Shown: positions 56,002 to 64,000 of the stretch, piece after piece
Numbering within the stretch: position 1 is the first letter of the stretch
Layout: each line of letters opens with the position of its first letter
NCBI RefSeq assembly: GCF_029223485.1
Contig: NZ_JARHTP010000002.1
Span: 62,001 to 126,000 of the forward strand
Direction of reading: 5' to 3'
Source of the DNA: Streptomyces coacervatus
Lineage (GTDB): Bacteria; Actinomycetota; Actinomycetes; Streptomycetales; Streptomycetaceae
Length of the DNA: 64,000 nucleotides
Notes under the pieces: model-generated
Told to the model about the DNA's origin: nothing
Database searches by the model: none
The model's input: only the letters and a program-made list of their open reading frames with translations
Program-made: the position numbers and the translations under genes

Positions 56002-56874
56002 TCAGGCGTGCGGGACCACGGCCACCGGGCAGTTCGCGTGGTGCAGCACCCCGTGCGCCACCGACCCGATGCGCGCGCCCACGGCCGTACGGTGCGCGCG
56101 CCGGCCGACGACCATCAGCTGGGCCCGCGCGGCCACCGACAGCAGCACCTGTCCCGCGCTGCCGATCTCCACATGTTCGATGACAGGCACGTCGGGGAAG
56201 CGCTCCCGCAACGGCTGCAGCGCGGCGGAGAGTGCCTTCGTCTCGAACGGTTCCAGGCCTCCGGCCTCGTCGAGGAGGTGCATCGAGCCCGGGCTGTACG
56301 CGAACACCGGCGGCAGCGTCCAGGCTCGCACCGCACGCACGGTGGCGCCGCGGGCGGCCGCCGTCTCGAACGCGAACCGCAGCGTCTCGGCGCTGTCGTC
56401 CGGCTCGCCCTGCTGGCCGACGACGACCTCACGTCCGGCAGCCTCGGCCGTCGGCTGATCACCGGCGCGCACGAGCACCACCGGCCGCGCGGCCCCGGCG
56501 ATCACCTGCTGACCGACGGAGCCGAGCAGGAAGCCGACGACGGGCCCGTGCCCGCGCGAGCCGAGGACCAGCATCTCGGCTTCCGCGGCCGCGGCGAGCA
56601 GCGTGTCGACCGTCTCCCCCGCCACGACATCGCTGGCGACGTCGAGGTCCGGGTGCCGCGCGGTGACGCCCCGGACAGCCTCGGCCAGCGCATCCTGCAC
56701 CCACCCGGCCTGTGTGTCCGGTTCCGCCGCGTCGATCGCCTCGTACGGCTGGAAGTGCCACGCCTGCACCACCCGCAACCCCAGCCCCCGGCGGACCGCC
56801 TCCCGGGCCGCCCAGTCCAGAGCGGCGACGCTCTCCTCGGTTCCGTCGACCCCTACGGTGATCGGGCGCGTCAT
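56002..56874 (-). CDS. Universal stress protein, two UspA domains
   Basis: 290 residues with tandem Usp folds. Domain 1: ITVGVDGTEESVAALDWAAREAVRRG and the ATP-type motif GSRGHGPVVGFLLGSVGQQVI; domain 2 starts PVVLVRAG... with FETAAARGATVRAVRAW and ends VGRRAHRTAVGARIGSVAHGVLHHANCPVAVVPHA. The GX2GX9G(S/T) pattern suggests ATP binding. ATG at 56874 has GAGAGG nine bases upstream. Typical of dormancy/redox-regulated actinobacterial Usps. Confidence 0.93.
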   Translation of the reverse strand: MTRPITVGVDGTEESVAALDWAAREAVRRGLGLRVVQAWHFQPYEAIDAAEPDTQAGWVQDALAEAVRGVTARHPDLDVASDVVAGETVDTLLAAAAEAEMLVLGSRGHGPVVGFLLGSVGQQVIAGAARPVVLVRAGDQPTAEAAGREVVVGQQGEPDDSAETLRFAFETAAARGATVRAVRAWTLPPVFAYSPGSMHLLDEAGGLEPFETKALSAALQPLRERFPDVPVIEHVEIGSAGQVLLSVAARAQLMVVGRRAHRTAVGARIGSVAHGVLHHANCPVAVVPHA

Positions 56875-56935
56875 GGGGCTGCCTCTCGGTGTCGTGATCA
56901 TGTCCCTCTCACCCAGTCTTCACTACGCTCGTCCC

Positions 56936-57289
56936 ATGGCCTTGGAATGGGAGCAAGTTGTCGTGGACGCCGCCGACCCCGTCGCCCTGGGACGGTGGTG
57001 GACCGAGGCGCTGGGCTGGGTCGTGGTCAACGACGCGGCCGACGAGTACGAGATCCGGCCGGAGAAGGACCGGCTGCCGGGGCTGCTCTTCGTGCCCGTA
57101 CCCGAGGGCAAGACCGTCAAGAACCGCCTCCACCTGGACTTCCGTCCCGACGACCGGGACGCGGAGGTCGCCCGTCTGCTGGCGCTGGGGGCGCGGCACG
57201 CGGACATCGGGCAGGGCGAGCAGACCTGGGTGACGCTGGCGGACCCCGAGGACAACGAGTTCTGCGTGCTCTCCTCGCGCCGCGGCTGA
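56936..57289 (+). CDS. Small VOC-superfamily protein
   Basis: 117 residues of one glyoxalase-like module: WEQVVVDAADPVALGRWWTEALGW and WVTLADPEDNEFCVL. Enzymatic role unknown. ATG six bases after TACGCT indicates a leaderless transcript. It lies between the Usp gene (divergent) and the fused regulator downstream. Confidence 0.8.
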   Translation: MALEWEQVVVDAADPVALGRWWTEALGWVVVNDAADEYEIRPEKDRLPGLLFVPVPEGKTVKNRLHLDFRPDDRDAEVARLLALGARHADIGQGEQTWVTLADPEDNEFCVLSSRRG

Positions 57290-57417
57290 CGGCCGCCTGC
57301 TGCATACCGGAGCGAAGCGGGACGATCGAACATACGATGGGCGGGAGCCGGCGCGGCGTCCGTCTTTGCGACAGGGCTCGCCGTGCCGTCGGTCCGACCA
57401 CTCGGGGTGGGAGACGT

Positions 57418-59090
57418 ATGGCACAGGCGTCCGACGCAGCGCGGACCGTCATCATGACCGTGGACGACGACCCGGGAGTGTCCCGAGCCGTCGCCCGCGA
57501 CCTGCGGCGCCGCTACGGCGAGTCGTACCGGATCGTCCGCGCGGAGTCCGGCGAGTCGGCGCTGGAGGCACTGCGGGAGCTGAAGCTGCGCGGTGATCTC
57601 GTGGCCGTCGTCCTGGCCGACTACCGCATGCCGCAGATGAACGGCATCGAGTTCCTGGAACAGGCCCTCGACGTGTATCCGGGCGCCCGGCGGGTGCTGC
57701 TGACCGCGTACGCCGACACCAACGCGGCCATCGACGCGATCAACGTCGTCGACCTCGACCACTACCTGCTCAAGCCCTGGGACCCGCCCGAGGAGAAGCT
57801 CTACCCCGTCCTGGACGACCTGCTGGAGGCCTGGCGCTGCAGCGACTTCCGGCCGGTGCCCAGCACCAAGGTGGTCGGGCACCGCTGGTCGGCGCGTTCC
57901 TCGGACGTACGGGAGTTCCTGGCCCGCAACCAGGTGCCGTACCGCTGGTACTCGGCGGACGAGCCCGAGGGGAAGCGGCTGCTGGCGGCGGCCGGGCAGG
58001 ACGGGCAGCGGCTGCCGCTCGTGATCACCCCGGACGGGACGCCCCTGGTCGAGCCGGAGGCGCCCGAGCTGGCCGCGCAGGTGGGGCTGGCGACGACGCC
58101 GGCGGCGGACTTCTACGACCTCGTCGTCATCGGCGGCGGGCCCGCCGGGCTCGGTGCCGCGGTGTACGGGGCGTCGGAGGGGTTGCGGACCGTCCTCGTG
58201 GAGCGGTCGGCGACCGGCGGGCAGGCCGGCCAGAGCTCGCGGATCGAGAACTACCTGGGCTTCCCGGACGGCGTGTCGGGCGCCCAGCTGACCGACCGGG
58301 CCCGGCGGCAGGCGGCGAAGTTCGGCGCGGAGATCCTCACCGCGCGCCAGGTCACGGGACTGGAGGTCAACGGGTCCGCGCGGACCGTGCGGTTCTCCGA
58401 CGGCTCGGCGGTCGCCGCGCACAGCGTGATCCTCGCGACCGGCGTGTCGTACCGGCAGCTGGAGGCGCCGGGCTGCCACGACCTGACCGGCTGCGGGGTG
58501 TTCTACGGCTCGGCGCTGACCGAGGCGGCCTCCTGCCAGGGGCACGACGTGTACATCGTCGGCGGCGCCAACTCCGCCGGGCAGGCGGCCATGTACCTGT
58601 CCAGGGGCGCCAAGTCGGTGACCCTGCTGGTGCGCGGGGCGGACCTGTCGGCGTCGATGTCGTACTACCTGATCCAGCAGATCAACGAGGCGCCGAACAT
58701 CTCGGTACGCGCGCGTACCGTCGTCGAGACTGCGCACGGAAGCGACCACCTGGAGCAGCTCACCCTGCGCGACGTGGACACCGGCGAGACCGAACTCGTC
58801 GACGCGCAGTGGATGTTCGTGTTCATCGGCGCGGCCCCGCTGACCGACTGGCTCGACGGCACGGTGCTGCGGGACGAGCACGGGTTCATCCTGGCCGGAC
58901 CCGACCTGACACCCGACGGGCGGCCTCCGGCGGACTGGGAGCTGGACCGTCCGCCGTACCACCTGGAGACCAATATTCCCGGCGTGTTCGTGGCGGGCGA
59001 CGCACGCGCCGAGTCCGCCAAACGCGTCGCGTCCGCCGTCGGAGAGGGAGCCATGGCCGTGATGCTCGTCCACCGGTATCTGGAGCAGTC

Positions 59091-59094
<4 letters not shown>
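57418..59094 (+). CDS. Response regulator fused to thioredoxin-reductase-like flavoenzyme
   Basis: 558 residues. Receiver 1-135: acidic DDD at 16-18, phospho-acceptor D68 in VVLADYRMP, LLTAYADTN and LLKPWDP with the conserved Lys. A short thioredoxin/glutaredoxin-like linker (about 150-225, GHRWSARSSDVREFLARNQVPYRWYSAD). Flavoenzyme from 230: FAD motif LVVIGGGPAGLGAAVYG, GGQAGQSSRIENYLGFPDG, NADPH motif VYIVGGANSAGQAAMYLS and the second FAD site NIPGVFVAGDAR. The TrxR redox pair CxxC is absent: the region reads GCGVFYGSALTEAASC. ATG at 57418 has GGTGGGAG upstream. Its TGA overlaps the kinase GTG. Annotated elsewhere as fused response regulator/thioredoxin-disulfide reductase; function unproven. 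Confidence 0.9.
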
Positions 59095-60544
<1,450 letters not shown>

Positions 60545-60548
<4 letters not shown>

Positions 60549-60898
60549 CCAGCGCCAACGGAATCGACACCGGCATCCCGCCGAGCGGCAGCGGGTGCGT
60601 CGAGTGCGACGCGGTCGGCGGCTGGTGGTTCCATCTGCGGCGCTGCGCGCAGTGCGGGCACATCGGCTGCTGCGACGACTCCCCCGCCAAGCACGCCAGC
60701 GCCCACTACCGGGACACCGGCCACCCGGTGATCCGCAGTTTCGAGCCGGGCGAGGGCTGGTTCTGGAACTTCGACACCAACGAGCTGTACGAGTCCGGAC
60801 CCGACCTGGCTCCCCCGGTGAGCCATCCCGCGGACCAGCCGGCGCCGGGCCCTGCCGGGCGGGTGCCGGAGGATTGGGCTCGGGAGCTGCGGTCCTGA
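60545..60898 (+). CDS. UBP-type zinc-finger protein
   Basis: 117 residues. A ZnF-UBP domain: CVEC (C18, C21), CAQCGHIGCCD, KHASAHYRDTGHPV and a C-terminal GWFWNFDTNELYE; these Cys/His positions match the ubiquitin-carboxy-terminus-binding finger of eukaryotic deubiquitinases. Bacterial members exist in actinobacteria, where no ubiquitin is known; the finger may bind a protein C-terminus such as that of a partner in this cassette. ATG overlaps the kinase stop (ATGA). Confidence 0.9.
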
Positions 60899-60947
60899 TC
60901 GCCTAAGGGGTTGGGACGGACCGTGTTGCGGCGGGTGCGGGCTGTCT

Positions 60948-60983
60948 GTGGCAAGTCGCGCAGTTCCCCGCGCCCCTGGAGGG
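60948..60983. repeat. Streptomyces G/C-rich intergenic repeat, copy 4
   Basis: GTGGCAAGTCGCGCAGTTCC then CCGCGCCCCTGGAGGG. It lies between the zinc-finger gene and the LAL regulator, after the operon's last stop codon. Confidence 0.8.
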
Positions 60984-61008
60984 CCGTTGCAGCACCCCCA
61001 GTTTCAGA

Positions 61009-61035
61009 AGCACTGTCAGTGCTGCGTGCCAGGAT
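61009..61035 (+). promoter_or_regulatory. Palindrome and DNA-damage-type promoter of the LAL gene
   Basis: AGCACTG-T-CAGTGCT is a perfect 7-1-7 palindrome (61009-61023). CTGTCAGTGCT (61013-61023), six bases, CAGGAT (61030-61035) match the RecA-independent damage promoter TTGTCAGTGGC-N6-TAGGGT at 12 of 17 positions. The start codon is six bases after the -10, so the mRNA is probably leaderless. Confidence 0.5.
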
Positions 61036-61041
61036 GGATCC

Positions 61042-64000
61042 GTGCCGCAGACCGTATTCACCACGCCATTCACCCCGCCGTTCATCGGCCGGGACGACGA
61101 GATCGCCCGGCTGGCCGGGATGCTGGAGCGGGCCCGCGGCGGGGAGGCCCGGGCCGTGCTGCTCGCCGGGGACGCCGGGGTGGGCAAGACCCGGGTGCTG
61201 GACGAGGTCGCGGGGCGGGCCGCCCGGGCCGGGATGACGGTCCTCACCGGTCATTGCGTGGACCTCGGTGACGTCGGGCTGCCGTATCTGCCGTTCACCG
61301 AGGTGCTGGGCGTGCTGTCGGCCGACGAGCGGTTCGCGGAGGCGCTGGCCGCGCATCCGGTGGTGGACCGGCTGCTGGGTGCGGGGACGGACGCCGTGCG
61401 GGATGTGGGAGGACGGCTGCGGCTGTTCGAGGGCATGGCGGGGCTGCTGGCCGATCTGTCGGAGATCGCTCCCCTGCTGCTGGTCCTGGAGGACCTGCAC
61501 TGGGCCGACCAGTCCTCCCGGGACCTGCTGCGGTTCCTGCTCAGCCGGGGAATCCTGCAGCGGCCCGCGGGCGGTGCGCCCACGCACCGGCTCGCGGTGT
61601 TCGCCTCGTACCGCGCGGACGACCTGCACCGCCGCCACCCCCTGCGCCCTCTCCTCGCCGAGCTGGTGCGGCTGCCTGCCGTCGAGCGGCTCGAGCTGCG
61701 GCCCATGGCCGACGCCGAGGTGACCCGGCTGGTGCGCGCGCTGCAGGACCGTCCGCTGCCGGAGGCCACGGTCCGCGGGATCGTCGAGCGCGCCGAGGGC
61801 AACGCCTTCTACGCGGAGGAGCTGCTCGCGGCCACGGACACGGAGGCGGGCGGCGTGCCCAGCGGGCTGGCCGACGTCCTCCTCATCCGTATCGAGCAGC
61901 TGTCCGACACCGCCCAGCAGGTGCTGCGCACCGCTGCCGTCGCCGGGCGGCGGGTGGAGCACGACCTGCTGCGCGACGCGGTCGGGCTGCCCGAGGACGC
62001 ACTGGAGGCGGCGCTGCGCGAGGCGATCGGCCGCCAGCTCCTGATGCCGGGCGACGCGGACACATACGCCTTCCGGCACGCCCTGGCCCGGGAGGCGGTG
62101 TACGCGGATCTGCTGCCGGGCGAGCGGTCCCGGCTGCACGGCTCCTTCGCCCGGCTCCTCACGGGGCGCGGGCACCGGGCCGAGAGCGCGGCCGAGCGCG
62201 CCCACCACTACCGCGAGAGCCATGATCTGGCCGAGGCGCTCGCCGCCTCCCTGGAGGCGGCCGGGCACGCCGACCGGGTGGGCGCACCCGCCGAGGAGCT
62301 ACGGCACCTGGAGACGGCCCTGGATCTCTGGGAGTCGGTGGACCCGGCGGCCCGCCCCTCGGGCGACGGCGTCGACCGGGTGACGCTGACGCTGCGCGCC
62401 TCGGCGGCGGCCGCGCATGCCGGTGAGTCGCACCGGGCGGTGTCCCTCACCCGGGCCGCGCTGGCGAGCATCGGCCAGGACACGGACTCCGAACTCGCCG
62501 CCCGGGTCAGGTACACGCTGGCCGGGAATCTGATGAGCGTCGACAGTCTGACGGCGGCGTTCGCCTACAGCAGCGAGGCGCTCGCCATGATCCCCGCCGA
62601 GCCGCCGACCCGGACCTGGGTGTGGGCGGCGGCCACGCATGTCATGACGGCCCGCCACATGGGAGAGAACGAGACGGCGCTGCGGGTCGCCCGCGAGGCC
62701 CTGCGCGTCGCCGAGCAGCTGCGGGTCACGGACGCGCAGGCCGACCTCCTCATCTCCCTGGCCGTCCTGGAGGGCGGCGGCCGGCGCACCGCCGAGGGCC
62801 GTGCGCGGCTGGAGCAGGCCCGGGAGCTGGCCCGGCGGGCGGGGAACGCGCCGGTGGAGATGCGCGCCCTGTTCAATCTCGCCGTCGGCTGCTTCGAGTC
62901 GGGCGACCTGGAGGGCTGTCTGCCGTGGGTGACCGAGGGCCTGGACCGCGCCCGCCGGGCCGGGCTGCTGTCGTCGCCGTATCCGCTGGAGATGCGGTAT
63001 CTGCATCTGCTGGTGCTGTACACGCTGGGTCGCTGGGACGAGTGCGTGCGGGCCGCGGCAGCCGACACGGCCGTGCTGCCCTCGGCGGGCGGGTATGCCA
63101 TGGGGCCTGCCTTGTATGTGGCGCTGGCCCGCGGCGACCTGGGTGCCGTCGAGCGGGCCCGGGTGCTGCTGGAGGGGCCCTTCGACTGGATGGCGACGCT
63201 GGTCGCGGGCATCGCGCTGACCGAGGCTGCGGTGCTGCGGGGTGAGCCGGAGGCTGCCGTGGAGCGGACGCGGGCCACGGTCGGCGCGCTGACCGACGAC
63301 GTGGGCAACCGCCCCTACGCCTCGGTCCGGCTGGCGGCGCTCGCCCTGTCGGCGGTCGCCGACGCCGCGGTGGAACTGCGCTCGTCCGGCGGCGACTGGC
63401 ACCGCTGGAAGGACACCGCGGACGAACTGGTCGAGCTCGCCCGGCAGTCGGCCCTGCACGGCGAGGACGGCACCGCCCAGGGCCCGGAAGGGCTGGCCTG
63501 GCTGGCCCGCGCCGAGGCGGAGTGGGTACGGGCGCTGTCCGGACCGGACGCGGCGGCCTGGGAGGAGGCGGTGACCGCGTTCGGCTTCGGCGATGTGTAT
63601 GAGCGCCTGCGCTGCCAAGTGCGGTTCGCCGAGGCCCTGTTGACGGCCGAGCGGCGCGAGGAGGCGGCCGTGCAGGCGCGCGAGGCGAGAGCGGTGGCCG
63701 GACGGCTCGGCGCGGCGCCCCTGCTGGAGCGGATCGACGATCTGATACGCCGGGGTCGCCTCGCCGATGCCGCGTCGGACGGCGAGCGCCTCTCGCCGCT
63801 GACCGCCCGCGAGCAGGACGTGCTGCGGCTGCTCGCCCGCGGCCGCAGCAACCGGCAGATCGGCGAGGAACTGTTCATCACCGGCAAGACGGCGAGTGTC
63901 CACGTCTCCAACATCCTGGCCAAGCTGGGCGCTTCGAGCCGTACGGAGGCAGTGGCGATCGCGTACCGGCAGGGGCTGATCGCACCGGAGCCGACGACAT
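61042..64000 (+). CDS. LuxR-family LAL regulator (AAA ATPase), 3' end outside the window
   Basis: At least 986 residues of a large ATP-binding LuxR regulator. N-terminal AAA domain: FIGRDDEIARLAGML, Walker A GDAGVGKT (43-50), Walker B LLLVLEDLHWAD, sensor region LAVFASYRADDL; a long helical/TPR middle section follows; the C-terminal LuxR helix-turn-helix is LTAREQDVLRLLARGRSNRQIGEELFITGKTASVHVSNILAKLG. The frame stays open to base 64000, just past the end of the DNA-binding domain, so only a few residues can be missing. LALs control secondary-metabolite and degradation clusters; none is visible here. The GTG start has a leaderless, damage-type promoter. Confidence 0.9.
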   Translation, partial: MPQTVFTTPFTPPFIGRDDEIARLAGMLERARGGEARAVLLAGDAGVGKTRVLDEVAGRAARAGMTVLTGHCVDLGDVGLPYLPFTEVLGVLSADERFAEALAAHPVVDRLLGAGTDAVRDVGGRLRLFEGMAGLLADLSEIAPLLLVLEDLHWADQSSRDLLRFLLSRGILQRPAGGAPTHRLAVFASYRADDLHRRHPLRPLLAELVRLPAVERLELRPMADAEVTRLVRALQDRPLPEATVRGIVERAEGNAFYAEELLAATDTEAGGVPSGLADVLLIRIEQLSDTAQQVLRTAAVAGRRVEHDLLRDAVGLPEDALEAALREAIGRQLLMPGDADTYAFRHALAREAVYADLLPGERSRLHGSFARLLTGRGHRAESAAERAHHYRESHDLAEALAASLEAAGHADRVGAPAEELRHLETALDLWESVDPAARPSGDGVDRVTLTLRASAAAAHAGESHRAVSLTRAALASIGQDTDSELAARVRYTLAGNLMSVDSLTAAFAYSSEALAMIPAEPPTRTWVWAAATHVMTARHMGENETALRVAREALRVAEQLRVTDAQADLLISLAVLEGGGRRTAEGRARLEQARELARRAGNAPVEMRALFNLAVGCFESGDLEGCLPWVTEGLDRARRAGLLSSPYPLEMRYLHLLVLYTLGRWDECVRAAAADTAVLPSAGGYAMGPALYVALARGDLGAVERARVLLEGPFDWMATLVAGIALTEAAVLRGEPEAAVERTRATVGALTDDVGNRPYASVRLAALALSAVADAAVELRSSGGDWHRWKDTADELVELARQSALHGEDGTAQGPEGLAWLARAEAEWVRALSGPDAAAWEEAVTAFGFGDVYERLRCQVRFAEALLTAERREEAAVQAREARAVAGRLGAAPLLERIDDLIRRGRLADAASDGERLSPLTAREQDVLRLLARGRSNRQIGEELFITGKTASVHVSNILAKLGASSRTEAVAIAYRQGLIAPEPTT

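Overview
The window is about 72% G+C with strong G/C third-position bias. It carries a Wbl (WhiB-like) regulator, a SigB-family sigma factor, an ANTAR protein, a large LuxR/LAL regulator, a DUF5133 protein and a complete GlgE glycogen operon, with many GTG starts, several apparently leaderless genes and 4-nt GTGA/ATGA gene overlaps. This points to Streptomyces or a very close relative, probably the chromosome. No rRNA, tRNA, CRISPR, insertion sequence or prophage was seen, and nothing suggests recent transfer.

Layout. 1-7.7 kb: two short-chain dehydrogenases, an ATP-dependent DNA ligase, an ArsR-like regulator divergent from an MFS exporter, a conserved hypothetical and an isolated hemC. 7.8-12.4 kb: a MarR-controlled DrrAB-type ABC exporter with a clear operator, a SigB-family sigma factor, an ANTAR protein and a two-domain VOC protein behind a SigB-type promoter. 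12.4-23.1 kb: alpha-glucan block. glgX, coupled to a degenerate HATPase-like gene, reads leftward; glgE-treS-mak(pep2)-glgB reads rightward (trehalose to maltose to maltose-1-phosphate to linear glucan to branched glucan). 23.3-29.1 kb: acyl-CoA synthetase, type II NADH dehydrogenase with a 13-codon Cys-rich mini-ORF fused to its stop, and a FUSC membrane protein. 29.1-34.5 kb: small regulators, a candidate structured RNA with a strong terminator, a stand-alone cyclic-nucleotide-binding-like protein, an MFS exporter and a lysE/lysG-type pair.

34.5-40.6 kb: an HxlR regulator, a metallo-beta-lactamase-fold hydrolase and a DHA2-type MFS exporter linked by a shared TTGC-N5-GCAA palindrome, then a TetR/saccharopine-dehydrogenase-like divergent pair and a Wbl gene. 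40.6-45.4 kb: L,D-transpeptidase lipoprotein - response regulator - sensor kinase, and a secreted M1 peptidase. 45.5-53.0 kb: a GntR-controlled operon with a lipocalin/CrtC-like protein and a Cys-cluster GMC oxidoreductase, a TetR-controlled FAD dehydrogenase with two tandem perfect palindromes, and a thioesterase-like gene. 53.1-57.3 kb: AlkB-like dioxygenase, MBL hydrolase, DUF4032 protein, universal stress protein and a small VOC protein.

57.4-60.9 kb holds the most unusual system: three overlapping genes encoding a response regulator fused to a thioredoxin-reductase-like flavoenzyme that lacks the CxxC redox centre, a soluble sensor kinase with a cyclic-nucleotide-binding-like N-terminus, and a UBP-type (ubiquitin-protease type) zinc-finger protein. 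The window ends inside a LAL regulator whose promoter resembles the RecA-independent DNA-damage motif. Four copies of a G/C-rich Streptomyces intergenic repeat lie at gene ends; one now encodes the C-terminus of GlgX.
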